Positions 6,512-14,419 of a stretch of 64,000 nucleotides of DNA are shown piece by piece; the stretch's first letter is position 1; each line of letters opens with the position of its first letter. The notes below the pieces were generated by a model. It was not told the DNA's origin and did no database searches. It saw nothing but the letters and a program-made list of their open reading frames with translations. A program made the position numbers and the translations under genes. The DNA comes from CAYJBH01 sp964370825. Lineage in GTDB: Bacteria; Bacillota; Clostridia; Oscillospirales; Ruminococcaceae. The stretch lies in assembly GCA_964370825.1 (NCBI GenBank), contig CAYJKY010000014.1, forward strand, positions 1 through 64,000. The letters run 5' to 3'.

Positions 6512-7564
6512 TTATTCAGCTATAGCATCTTCAATGCACTTAATCATTGCATCTAATGCAGTAATTCCGCCGTCTACAAGATACCAGTTGTTGCCCGGTG
6601 TCAAGAAGACAATGTTATCATTTTGAAATGCTGTAGTCTGCTGTATGATTTGATCGCCCATAATAAGATCCTCAGCAGTTGTAGACACTTCATCACCTAC
6701 TGCCATATCCTTATCAAGCACAAACAGGTAGTCGGGATTTTGCTGTAAGATAAGATCGGTAGAGGCGATATCACCATGGTTAACGTCCTGGTCGGCATCT
6801 AAGTTTGCAAAGCCCATCTCGTTGGTGATGATGGAGCAACGACCTCCATTACCGAGTGCGTTGTATTCGCCGCCTGTTACAAGTCCGAGCAGTGCGGTTG
6901 AACCCTCACCCTCTGTTGCGAATGTGTTGATGGCCGCAATTCTTTCGTCATAACCTGCAATAATATCGTCAACCTCGGTCGTGAGACCAAACATGGCAGA
7001 ATGTCTTGCCGCAAGATCCTTATAGCTGTTCATGTAGCCTGCTTCGTAGTCGATAAATGCGCAGAATACCGGAGCTATAACCGAAAGGTCGTCATAGTGA
7101 GACGCTGTACGGTCGCTGGAGAAGATAACATCGGGTTGCAACGACATAACTGCTTCCAGATCGTAGTCTTTCATTCCGCCAAGCTGTACTATGTCCGGAT
7201 CTTCATAATACTTTAAAAGATGCTCCGACATTGTTGGGTCACCGATTGTGCCGACTATGCGGTCACCAAGACCCATTGCATCAAGAAAATCCAATGTTTG
7301 GTAGTTAAGCACTACTATACGCTGCGGGTCCAGCATATACTCAACGTCGATCAGCTCGTCGGTGGCGTTGACCGTCTTGATAACAACCGTTCCTGCCGAT
7401 GCCGATTCATCCTCGGTTGGCTCGGAAGTGGGTTCATCCTCTACTTCGGATGTGGCCGGTGCTGGGTCTACCGCAGGCGCTGCCGGCTCTTCCGCCGGTG
7501 CACTACAAGCGACCATGGATACTGCCAATATGCCGGCAAGTATTAATGATACTATCTTTTTCAT
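6512..7564 (-). CDS. Siderophore-type ABC transporter substrate-binding lipoprotein (YclQ/FatB-like)
   Basis: This 350-residue exported lipoprotein has a basic start, a hydrophobic core and a lipobox ending at C20 (SMVAC). An acidic Pro/Ala/Glu linker to about residue 55 precedes a class III periplasmic-binding fold. IVVLNYQTLDFLDAMGLGDRIVGT and DLEAVMSLQPDVIFSSDR are typical of FecB/CeuE-like iron-chelate receptors. It should capture a ferric siderophore or haem-type ligand and deliver it to the permease pair. It is the last of four genes in yclNOPQ order. A GTTAG-N6-CTAAC operator lies 41-56 bases upstream of its start, so it may also be transcribed alone. Confidence 0.9.
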   Translation of the reverse strand: MKKIVSLILAGILAVSMVACSAPAEEPAAPAVDPAPATSEVEDEPTSEPTEDESASAGTVVIKTVNATDELIDVEYMLDPQRIVVLNYQTLDFLDAMGLGDRIVGTIGDPTMSEHLLKYYEDPDIVQLGGMKDYDLEAVMSLQPDVIFSSDRTASHYDDLSVIAPVFCAFIDYEAGYMNSYKDLAARHSAMFGLTTEVDDIIAGYDERIAAINTFATEGEGSTALLGLVTGGEYNALGNGGRCSIITNEMGFANLDADQDVNHGDIASTDLILQQNPDYLFVLDKDMAVGDEVSTTAEDLIMGDQIIQQTTAFQNDNIVFLTPGNNWYLVDGGITALDAMIKCIEDAIAE

Positions 7565-7603
7565 ACTTTCTCCTCTTTAATGATTTATATTTTTATGAAC
7601 CGC

Positions 7604-7621
7604 AGTTAGAAGCTTCTAACT
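7604..7621. promoter_or_regulatory. Operator dyad site 3, perfect palindrome
   Basis: AGTTAGAAGCTTCTAACT is a perfect 18-base palindrome with the GTTAG-N6-CTAAC core. It is in the 109-base gap between the ATPase and binding-protein genes. No strong promoter is obvious immediately upstream on the minus strand. Confidence 0.75.
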
Positions 7622-7673
7622 TTATGCATCGCCACTCCTGCAGTGAGTGTTTGATGTGCAGTTTATAACAAAA

Positions 7674-8426
7674 TTAATAGTATATCGATATCGGTTTTCC
7701 GTTTATCATCTGTATGTCAAACTCTACATTATAAAGGTCTTTTAAGACGTCCTTTGTCATTATTTCTGTCACCTCACCAAATCGATACAACTCCCCGTCC
7801 TTAAAAGCGGCTATATAGTCGGAGTATGCCGAAGCAAAATTTATCTCGTGAAGCACCAATATAACTGTTTTACCAAGCTCCTCGCTAAGCCTACGCACCA
7901 ATTTCATAAGATTGGAGGAATGGTAAATGTCAAGATTGTTGGTTGGCTCATCTAAAAACACGAACTCGGTGTCCTGTGCGATAACCATCGCGATATATGC
8001 ACGTTGCAGCTGACCACCGGACAGCTCGTCGATAAATCGGTCGGTGAATTCCCCAAGTTCCATATAATTGATAGCCATCTCAACCTTTTCGTCGTCCTCC
8101 TTTGTGAGATTGCTCCCGCTGTAAGGGAATCGACCGAAAGATACAAGTTCCTTTACGGTTAACTTCATCTGAATGTTGTTTGTCTGGGTTAAGATTGCAA
8201 GTTTTTTCGCAAGTTCTTTGCTTTTCCATTCCTGTAAATCCTTGTCCTCGATGTTTACCTTGCCACTGTCCTGCGCTATTAGACGTGTAATAATGTTTAA
8301 AACCGTAGACTTTCCGGCACCGTTTGGGCCAATAAGTGAAATCACCTTGCCTCGCGGAAGTTGAAAGGTAACATCCTTAACAACATGTTTTTCGCCGTAA
8401 TTTTTATTTATAGCTTTTATCTTCAT
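7674..8426 (-). CDS. Siderophore-type ABC transporter ATP-binding protein (YclP/FatE-like)
   Basis: This 250-residue nucleotide-binding subunit has Walker A GPNGAGKST (about residues 34-42), Q-loop ILTQTNN, signature LSGGQLQR, Walker B FVFLDEP and the switch histidine in LVLHEIN. ITRLIAQDSGKV and LVSFGRFPYSG are typical of the FecE/YclP iron-chelate group. It powers import through the two membrane subunits encoded upstream. Its ribosome site AAAGGGG overlaps the 3' end of the preceding permease gene, five bases away. Confidence 0.93.
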   Translation of the reverse strand: MKIKAINKNYGEKHVVKDVTFQLPRGKVISLIGPNGAGKSTVLNIITRLIAQDSGKVNIEDKDLQEWKSKELAKKLAILTQTNNIQMKLTVKELVSFGRFPYSGSNLTKEDDEKVEMAINYMELGEFTDRFIDELSGGQLQRAYIAMVIAQDTEFVFLDEPTNNLDIYHSSNLMKLVRRLSEELGKTVILVLHEINFASAYSDYIAAFKDGELYRFGEVTEIMTKDVLKDLYNVEFDIQMINGKPISIYY

Positions 8427-8431
8427 TTAGA

Positions 8432-9397
8432 TTAAACCCCTTTACTTCTAAGAATAAGGAACAGGAAGTATGCACCACCAAAAAGATTAATAAACACCGA
8501 TATCACAACGCTGAAACCAAACACATGTTCTATCAGAATTTGTCCGAACATAAGCACTATTACACCTGCCAAAAACGAGCCCATCATGAGTTGTTTGTGT
8601 TTGTAGGTTTTAAGCAACTCGCGGGAAATGTTGGCGATAATTAGCCCGAGGAATGATATAGGACCGACAAGTGCGGTGGCAATGGTGATAAAAAATGTTA
8701 CACCGATAAGTAGTCTTGAAATAGTCTTGTCGTAATCCACACCAAGATTTATCGCCTGATTTTTTCCGAGGGTGATAACATCTAGAAGCGCAATTTCTTT
8801 TCGTAGCACAAACATTGTAAGTGCAATTAAAAACAGACAAAGATAGATAATTTCGGCATTTACATGGTCAAACCCTGCAACAAGGCTGGATAAAAGCACA
8901 TCGTATTCGTTCGGATCCATCATTCTTGTCATGGTGTTGGATATGCTGGTGAACAGCGTTGCAAGTACCGTTCCTGCAAGCAGAACATATAAAACATTAT
9001 ATCGAGTTTTTTTAAATAAAGTACTATATACGAATGTCGCGGCGACACCCATTATTATAACGTCTATTACAAAGGCTAAGTTTTTGTTCGACATCATAAA
9101 GCTGTTTGCTCCGAACACAAACGACACGCCTGTATGTACCAAAATGTAGAGTGAGTTCATACCGAGTAAGCACGGAGTAACAATCCGGTTGTTAATTATG
9201 GACTGAAATACTATACTCGCCGTTCCGATGCAAAATGAAGCTATTATCATCGCCATGAGCTTTGGCAACCTCAGCTCCATGACAAACATGAAGAAATTCA
9301 TATCGACTTCTATAAACTGATATCCGAGCGATAATATAATCGAGAGGATAAGCATCAAAAACAGTTTAGTACCGCTTTTCATTTTACTCTTTTGCAT
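8432..9397 (-). CDS. Siderophore-type ABC transporter permease (YclO/FatC-like)
   Basis: This is a 321-residue FecCD-family permease with about nine to ten hydrophobic helices. It includes the characteristic TVLATLFTSISN region and GPISFLGLIIANISRELLKTYKHKQLM, the cytoplasmic coupling loop that contacts the ATPase. AAGGAGG precedes the ATG at 9397, and the start overlaps the previous permease gene by 14 bases. The pair would form the heteromeric membrane channel for a ferric siderophore. Confidence 0.92.
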   Translation of the reverse strand: MQKSKMKSGTKLFLMLILSIILSLGYQFIEVDMNFFMFVMELRLPKLMAMIIASFCIGTASIVFQSIINNRIVTPCLLGMNSLYILVHTGVSFVFGANSFMMSNKNLAFVIDVIIMGVAATFVYSTLFKKTRYNVLYVLLAGTVLATLFTSISNTMTRMMDPNEYDVLLSSLVAGFDHVNAEIIYLCLFLIALTMFVLRKEIALLDVITLGKNQAINLGVDYDKTISRLLIGVTFFITIATALVGPISFLGLIIANISRELLKTYKHKQLMMGSFLAGVIVLMFGQILIEHVFGFSVVISVFINLFGGAYFLFLILRSKGV

Positions 9398-10406
9398 CTG
9401 CTACCTCCTTTTTCGCCGAAGTTACACCTGAACGAGGTTTTGCTTTGCCCGGGTTTAGTCGTTTAAACAGCATAATGATAAACAGCGCACTTCCAATAAC
9501 TCCGGAGATTAAATCGACCGGGAGTTCATAGGGATGTATTACAATTCTTGCAATTATGTCACATATAAGAACGAAAAGTGCACCAAACAAGGCCACATCT
9601 AAAAGTGTACCTTTAATTTTATCACCACGAAACATGGATACAAGGTTCGGAATAATTAACCCGATATAGGATATAGTTCCCACAGTTACAATGATTGCTG
9701 CAGTCAACACGGCAGCAATGGTAAGACCACCAAAAAGAACAAAATTATAGTTTACACCAAGGTTTTTCGAGAAAGTTTCTCCAAGGCCTACAATATTAAA
9801 GTAGTTGGCAAATATAAAGGCAAGCACTACAAGCGGAACAACAATAAATACAATTTCATATCGGCCTGCCGTTACCATTGCAAAGCTTCCGGTAAAGGTG
9901 TTCGACATTGCCTGCATAAGCCCGTATTCATAGGCGAAATAGTTGTTTACACCTCCGATAACGGTACCGAACATGATGCCGATAAGTGGCACCATAATTA
10001 TATCTTTAAATTTTATACGTTGTATAAACCAAACAAAAACCCATGTGCCTAAAATTGAGGTTGCAAAGGTTATAAGCGTCATACCCATTAGACCTACCGT
10101 CGGGAAAGCAAGATAGGATAACAACACTCCAAACTGTGCTGAGGAAATTGTAGCACCGGTCGTGGGCGACACAAACTTGTTTCGACAGAGATTTTGCATT
10201 ATAAGACCGGCAACGCTCATTCCGACACCGGTACACAATATGGCGAGAACGCGTGGAATTCTTCCAACGGTCAGCACAAGGATTTGATTAAAGTCGCCCG
10301 ACATCAGACCCGATAAATCTATATCATATGCACCAATAAATATAGATATAAATGAAAAAATGACTATAAGTACAAAAAGAAGTACCGTGTATCTATATTT
10401 TGTGAT
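9384..10406 (-). CDS. Siderophore-type ABC transporter permease (YclN/FatD-like), probable ATC start
   Basis: This is a FecCD-family permease (VGTISYIGLIIPNLVSMFRGDKIK is the coupling region). The first ATG (10304) would give 306 residues and remove the first membrane helix. Reading upstream in frame adds 34 residues without a stop, including KYRYTVLLFVLIVIFSFISIF, exactly the N-terminal helix expected in the family. No ATG, GTG or TTG occurs there. GGAGGTG (10418-10412) sits seven bases before an in-frame ATC at 10406-10404, the best-placed start. The protein is then 340 residues, close to family length. It is the first gene of the four-gene importer, directly downstream of operator site 4. 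ATC starts are rare, so a sequence error ATG to ATC must also be considered. Confidence 0.82.
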   Translation of the reverse strand: MTKYRYTVLLFVLIVIFSFISIFIGAYDIDLSGLMSGDFNQILVLTVGRIPRVLAILCTGVGMSVAGLIMQNLCRNKFVSPTTGATISSAQFGVLLSYLAFPTVGLMGMTLITFATSILGTWVFVWFIQRIKFKDIIMVPLIGIMFGTVIGGVNNYFAYEYGLMQAMSNTFTGSFAMVTAGRYEIVFIVVPLVVLAFIFANYFNIVGLGETFSKNLGVNYNFVLFGGLTIAAVLTAAIIVTVGTISYIGLIIPNLVSMFRGDKIKGTLLDVALFGALFVLICDIIARIVIHPYELPVDLISGVIGSALFIIMLFKRLNPGKAKPRSGVTSAKKEVADAKE

Positions 10407-10420
10407 GGGAGCACCTCCGA

Positions 10421-10438
10421 AGTTAGAATTCGCTAACT
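10421..10438. promoter_or_regulatory. Operator dyad site 4 upstream of the siderophore operon
   Basis: On the plus strand AGTTAGAATTCGCTAACT carries GTTAG-N6-CTAAC with 18-base extended arms. It lies between the minus-strand -10 (10451-10446) and the ribosome site (10418), so it covers the transcription start. This is the same geometry as site 1. Confidence 0.82.
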
Positions 10439-10445
10439 GTCGTAT

Positions 10446-10474
10446 ATTTTAACATCAGTAGAATACAATGTCAA
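10446..10474 (-). promoter_or_regulatory. Sigma-A promoter of the yclNOPQ-like operon
   Basis: Read on the minus strand: TTGACA (10474-10469), 17-base spacer, TAAAAT (10451-10446). The predicted start site is within or just before operator site 4. Confidence 0.83.
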
Positions 10475-10540
10475 TGGCTTTTATTTTATTAAAGAAAAAA
10501 ACGTTATACATTACAAAAAACATATAAAAATAATCTTTTT

Positions 10541-11992
10541 TCAGTTAGATATAGCTAACTGTTTAATCTTACCTACGCCAATATTATCCAATCTATAATA
10601 ATCCTTAATCGAACCATCCTCAATGTGCAACACATGGTCGACACAGCTTAAAATCAACTCTATATCATGTGTCACAATAAACGAAATAAGCACATTTTTG
10701 CGATACTCCGAAACAAGAGATGCAAATTCGGTCATACCTAAAAAATCAAGTCCGCTGGTCGGCTCGTCGTAAAGCAGAATTTCTTTCCCCGCTGCGATGG
10801 CACAGCATATTGCAACACGCTGTTTTTCTCCGCCGGATAACGATACAGGGTGAGTGTCCGCCTTATCCGAAAGATTGAGGCGTGAAAGAAGTGCCGGTAC
10901 TATCTTAGCATCCTCATCCGAAAGGTTTAGCCTTGCTTCAGCATCAACGCTATCACAAAAGAGCTGATGGTTTACATCCTGCATTACCATGAAACTCTTT
11001 TTAACTCTTGTTTTGCGGTTACACTCCTCGCCGTTTATCCTTACGGTACCTTTTGCCTTAAGTATTCCACACAGGCAGTTTAAAAAGGTGGATTTTCCTG
11101 CACCGTTTTTCCCTACAACGGCAACTACACTGTTTATTGTAAAATTAATTTTGTCGGCCGACAGCGCAACTTTTGAACTGTAAGAATAGGTTAAGTTTTC
11201 AATCTCGATAACGGCTTTATCATCTGTGTTATCGTAATGGCATCCTACCAGTTCCTGTGGCTTCGTTGTACGCAAACCGAGCTTGTTCAACTCATTTAAA
11301 AGTAGATCACTAAACTCTTTTGCGCTATACTCCTTTACAATTTCGCCATTATCTATATAGATAAATCTATCTGCAAGCTCGGTCAAAAAATATAGTCTGT
11401 GTTCCGATATCACAACTGTTTTTTCTTCCTTTTTTAGCATTGTTAAAATTTCTTTTAACCTTTTCACCGAGTCTGCATCAAGATTAGAGGACGGTTCATC
11501 TAACACAAATATTTGGGGTTTTGTTGCATATACGCTACCACAGGCGATTCGTTGCTTTTCTCCGCCGGATAGCTCGAAGATGTTACGGTTGAGTAGATCT
11601 TCAAGCTTGAAATGTTCTACAGCTTGTTCTATTCTTTGTATCGTCTCATCCCTTTCAAGTCCTTGATTTTCGCATCCGAATGCAAGTTCCGAGGTTGTGT
11701 CGGTGTTGAAGAATTGACTTTTAGGGTTTTGAAATACACTACCGACCTGACTTGAAATCTGTGGCAACCTCAATTCTTTTGTGTTTTTTCCATCGATAAA
11801 TATGTCACCCGATAGTTTACCATCGAAAAAATGCGGAATAAGTCCGTTAATAAGGCGTGAAATGGTTGATTTTCCGCAACCGCTCCTGCCGCACAGGACT
11901 ACAAACTCTCCCTTGTTTATATGTAAATTAACATTTTTTATGCAGTTTGTCTCGGAATCATATTTATATGATACATCTTCTATCCTAATCAT
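10541..11992 (-). CDS. ECF transporter fused double ATP-binding subunit (EcfA1-EcfA2)
   Basis: The 483 residues contain two complete ABC cassettes in tandem. The first has GRSGCGKST (about residue 36), ELSGGEKQR and IFVLDEPSSNLD; the second has GKNGAGKST, SLSGGEKQR and ILLYDEPTSGLD. Fusion of both A subunits is common in ECF transporters of the MptD group. It energises the T and S subunits encoded just upstream; its ATG shares one base with the stop codon of the T gene. SiaFGH-type ECF systems of streptococci import haem; here the substrate is inferred from the surrounding iron genes. An operator dyad overlaps its stop codon. Confidence 0.9.
   Translation of the reverse strand: MIRIEDVSYKYDSETNCIKNVNLHINKGEFVVLCGRSGCGKSTISRLINGLIPHFFDGKLSGDIFIDGKNTKELRLPQISSQVGSVFQNPKSQFFNTDTTSELAFGCENQGLERDETIQRIEQAVEHFKLEDLLNRNIFELSGGEKQRIACGSVYATKPQIFVLDEPSSNLDADSVKRLKEILTMLKKEEKTVVISEHRLYFLTELADRFIYIDNGEIVKEYSAKEFSDLLLNELNKLGLRTTKPQELVGCHYDNTDDKAVIEIENLTYSYSSKVALSADKINFTINSVVAVVGKNGAGKSTFLNCLCGILKAKGTVRINGEECNRKTRVKKSFMVMQDVNHQLFCDSVDAEARLNLSDEDAKIVPALLSRLNLSDKADTHPVSLSGGEKQRVAICCAIAAGKEILLYDEPTSGLDFLGMTEFASLVSEYRKNVLISFIVTHDIELILSCVDHVLHIEDGSIKDYYRLDNIGVGKIKQLAISN
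10543..10560. promoter_or_regulatory. Operator dyad site 5 overlapping the end of the ECF ATPase gene
   Basis: AGTTAGATATAGCTAACT contains the GTTAG-N6-CTAAC core and encodes the last residues (LAISN region) of the ECF ATPase on the minus strand. It is about 70 bases upstream of the -35 of the siderophore promoter and 122 bases from site 4. It could be an auxiliary upstream operator for that promoter. Confidence 0.6.
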
Positions 11993-12675
11993 TATATCAC
12001 ACCCACAAAGTATATCGGATAAATATAGCCAAAGCCGATAAGTATAATCACATAATCAACAACACGAAACTTTACTACAGTTAGACAGACACGTACATTA
12101 TCCCTGTCAAATCCGCGAGAGAGTGCGGCCGCCGCAAGCTCATCCATAGCCGATACCGCTCCAACCAACATGGGCACCATGATATACTCGATATACGCAA
12201 TCGGGTTTTTTATAAAGCCTGTTACCCCGATATTAATTCCACGAAATGACATCGCTCTGTTTATGTTCGTCCACTGCTCCTTAACGGTTGGAATAAATCG
12301 AAAAATCACAGCCACGGGAATAGTTATCGAGGGTGGAACCTTCATCATGGTAAGCGCAGACATAAACGCTGAAACTGTGGATGTCTTAAACACAAATATG
12401 AATGACATGAAAATCGGTACACATATCTTCACAAAGGTTAAAAATATTACGAGTGCTACACCTGCACCGCCAAGTGCATCAAATACTTTTAACGGTATAA
12501 ATTCCGTCATGCATATAATAACGCCGGCAACAGCAACTCTTTTCTCGCCCTGTGTAAAAAGCAACACCGCAACAACAAATGACCATGAAAACATGATAAC
12601 ATTGTCCGGCGCTGACATTGCAAATGTAAATGTCAACACAAACACAATAAGCTTAGTTCTGGGATCAATAGTCAT
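11992..12675 (-). CDS. ECF transporter transmembrane T component
   Basis: This 227-residue membrane protein starts MTIDPRTKLIVFVLTF, the typical opening of EcfT subunits. The paired cytoplasmic coupling motifs that bind the two ATPase domains are visible as RAMSFRGI and ALSRGFD (both x-R-G). About five to six hydrophobic helices are present. It overlaps the S gene by four bases (ATGA) and the ATPase gene by one, so all three are translationally coupled and should form one complex. Confidence 0.88.
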   Translation of the reverse strand: MTIDPRTKLIVFVLTFTFAMSAPDNVIMFSWSFVVAVLLFTQGEKRVAVAGVIICMTEFIPLKVFDALGGAGVALVIFLTFVKICVPIFMSFIFVFKTSTVSAFMSALTMMKVPPSITIPVAVIFRFIPTVKEQWTNINRAMSFRGINIGVTGFIKNPIAYIEYIMVPMLVGAVSAMDELAAAALSRGFDRDNVRVCLTVVKFRVVDYVIILIGFGYIYPIYFVGVI

Positions 12676-13250
12676 GCTATGCCGGCTCGCTCAAAGTGCT
12701 TTTTCATCATCCTACCGGCTATAAGCATACCAACTGCACAGGATACAACCGACGCTATTACTATCGCACCCAAAATCCACGGTTCGGTAACTGTCGACAT
12801 TGCATCCGCATATTCGTCACCGAAGCGCACCCTCATGGTATCGACCGCCGCAGTGCCCCCAAATATAAACATGCCTAACAGACATATATGTACAAAGGAC
12901 ATAAGTACATACGATATAAAATACATCGACTTGGACTTGTAACTTCCTGCCTTTATCAACAGTTCCGAGACAATTCCGACGACTGCCCCCACGATTACCG
13001 AGTATAGCCAACCGGAACTCATGGCAATGCTTAAAATTATTGATAAAATCAACACTGCACCAAACTTCGGGACTTTAGCTACATATAAGCTAAATATCGG
13101 TGCGGCAAACAAGCCTATAAATATTGGCGAACAAAGATATAATAGTGGCACCATACCAAGCGCCGAGGATATTACAAATGCAAATACAAGATACATGGCA
13201 CAAAATGCACCGGCATAGATAAGGTCTTTTGTTTTAAGCTTACTTTTCAT
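12672..13250 (-). CDS. ECF transporter S component, MptD family
   Basis: This integral membrane protein (192 residues from the ATG at 13250) belongs to the MptD/Trep_Strep group of substrate-capture subunits: TKDLIYAGAFCAMYLVFAFV at the start, PIFIGLFAAPIFSLYVAKVPKFGAV in the middle and AGRMMKKHFERAGIA at the end. An upstream TTG at 13265 is less likely because the TTGGAG ribosome site overlaps it. The same family supplies the S subunit of SiaFGH-like haem importers, so a tetrapyrrole or metal chelate is the favoured substrate. Operator site 6 lies over its predicted transcription start. Confidence 0.85.
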   Translation of the reverse strand: MKSKLKTKDLIYAGAFCAMYLVFAFVISSALGMVPLLYLCSPIFIGLFAAPIFSLYVAKVPKFGAVLILSIILSIAMSSGWLYSVIVGAVVGIVSELLIKAGSYKSKSMYFISYVLMSFVHICLLGMFIFGGTAAVDTMRVRFGDEYADAMSTVTEPWILGAIVIASVVSCAVGMLIAGRMMKKHFERAGIA

Positions 13251-13311
13251 TCTTATGCTCTCCAATCATTACGTTATTGCTTGTAAAAAATATATTGTTG
13301 TGATACAATTA

Positions 13312-13327
13312 GTTAGCTTTAACTAAC
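13312..13327. promoter_or_regulatory. Operator dyad site 6 upstream of the ECF operon
   Basis: GTTAGCTTTAACTAAC carries the shared GTTAG-N6-CTAAC core. It begins three bases downstream of the minus-strand -10 of the ECF operon, so it overlaps the start site. It lies in the divergent gap between the ECF operon and an AraC gene. Confidence 0.8.
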
Positions 13328-13330
13328 GAT

Positions 13331-13359
13331 ATTATATCAATCGAGATGTTTACTTACAA
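13331..13359 (-). promoter_or_regulatory. Sigma-A promoter of the ECF transporter operon
   Basis: Read on the minus strand: TTGTAA (13359-13354), 17-base spacer, TATAAT (13336-13331), followed directly by operator site 6. Confidence 0.72.
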
Positions 13360-13376
13360 TATCGTCGGCATATAAA
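13349..13376 (+). promoter_or_regulatory. Candidate promoter of the AraC regulator gene, divergent from the ECF promoter
   Basis: TTTACT (13349-13354), a 16-base spacer and TATAAA (13371-13376) form a weaker plus-strand promoter. It shares its -35 area with the minus-strand ECF promoter, so the two would compete for polymerase. Confidence 0.38.
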
Positions 13377-13427
13377 TGTCTCAAAAGGGTATATTTCTAT
13401 CAGTTTATGACCGAGAAGGGATTAAAA

Positions 13428-14348
13428 ATGAATTTGTTTGAAGAGCTTTACGATAAAGAACTACGCAGAGTCGGGTTTAAACCCTGTGCGCCAAAATATC
13501 GTGAGGGGCGACATTTTTCTCTTGAAGGTGATAAGGGTGTTGGCAATTTTTGGGAGTATAGTCAAGACGGCTTTTTTCTTATATCCGAGATGGATTTAAT
13601 TTTAAATGAGGATATCTCCATCACCTTTTCACACTCCGACGATATGAAGATCATTGGCCGATACGAGTCAGAAAAAGGAGTTGTATTTGTCGGCCACAAC
13701 GAGGTAAACCCAACCGATATTAATACACAACTTTCGCAAGGTGAGAGCTACAGCATCGCTTATGAAGGGAAAAAGAGTATAAAAGGCATGTCGGTTGTTT
13801 TGTTACCGTCATTTTTAGAAGAACTTGACGTTAAGTTTCCCGGGCACTCCTCGCTCTCCTTTTCGACCGAGAGTATTTTGTCGATTCCTAACGATATTTT
13901 TGGTGAAATAAAACATTTTCGAGGTATCGGGTTATCGGCGAAGCTGTTTTACGAGAGTAAGATTTTGGAGCTTTTATCATATTTATATCGGTATGAATGT
14001 GAAAAATCATCCGAAATATCGGAGTACGACTACATTAAAATAAAAGAGATCATGGCCTACATAGACACAAACATATCGGCTTCACTTAACGTGGAGCTGT
14101 TGTCGGAGATGGCGTGCATGAGCTGCACAAAGTTTAAACAGATTTTTAAAACGATATCAAGATTAACGACATCTGAATACATAACAAAAAGTCGTATGCA
14201 GAATGCAACCCGACTTTTAACGGAATCAAATCTCGGTGTAGCCGAGGTAGCACACAGTGTCGGCTATAAAAAAGTTGCTGCTTTTTCAACCGCTTATCGA
14301 ACATATTTCGGTGAGCTTCCAAGCAAAACAAAAAAACTTTCAAGATAA
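13428..14348 (+). CDS. AraC family regulator next to metal/tetrapyrrole transporters (YbtA/PchR-like context)
   Basis: In this 306-residue protein, residues 1-200 form a ligand-sensing domain with no obvious membrane segment; residues 205-306 are a standard AraC double helix-turn-helix (VELLSEMACMSCTKFKQIFK and VAEVAHSVGYKKVAAFSTAYRTYFG). The upstream in-frame ATG at 13407 is rejected because the GAGAAGGG ribosome site lies inside that extension; ATG 13428 is seven bases after it. Its position between an ECF importer and YbtPQ-like ABC genes parallels YbtA and PchR, which sense a cytoplasmic siderophore and activate uptake. That it senses such a ligand here is inference. Confidence 0.85.
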   Translation: MNLFEELYDKELRRVGFKPCAPKYREGRHFSLEGDKGVGNFWEYSQDGFFLISEMDLILNEDISITFSHSDDMKIIGRYESEKGVVFVGHNEVNPTDINTQLSQGESYSIAYEGKKSIKGMSVVLLPSFLEELDVKFPGHSSLSFSTESILSIPNDIFGEIKHFRGIGLSAKLFYESKILELLSYLYRYECEKSSEISEYDYIKIKEIMAYIDTNISASLNVELLSEMACMSCTKFKQIFKTISRLTTSEYITKSRMQNATRLLTESNLGVAEVAHSVGYKKVAAFSTAYRTYFGELPSKTKKLSR

Positions 14349-14351
14349 CAC

Positions 14352-14380
14352 TTGACAAGCTATTAAATAAATGATAACAT
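14352..14380 (+). promoter_or_regulatory. Sigma-A promoter of the TetR gene
   Basis: TTGACA (14352-14357), 17-base spacer, TAACAT (14375-14380). It starts four bases after the stop codon of the AraC gene, so the TetR unit has its own promoter. Confidence 0.78.
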
Positions 14381-14404
14381 TGTTATGAAAAATATCAACG
14401 TTAT
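14374..14404. promoter_or_regulatory. Candidate TetR autoregulatory operator
   Basis: ATAACATTGTTAT (14374-14386) has five-base inverted arms ATAAC/GTTAT and covers the -10 hexamer; a second AAC-GTTAT element follows at 14397-14404. Operators of TetR proteins often overlap their own promoter in this way. The binding protein is inferred from position. Confidence 0.5.
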
Positions 14405-14419
14405 GTTTAGGTGGTGCAA

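Noticed and set aside
12170..12724. 184-residue plus-strand frame
   Set aside because: It is antisense to the ECF T component, whose signature motifs and overlap with neighbours are intact.
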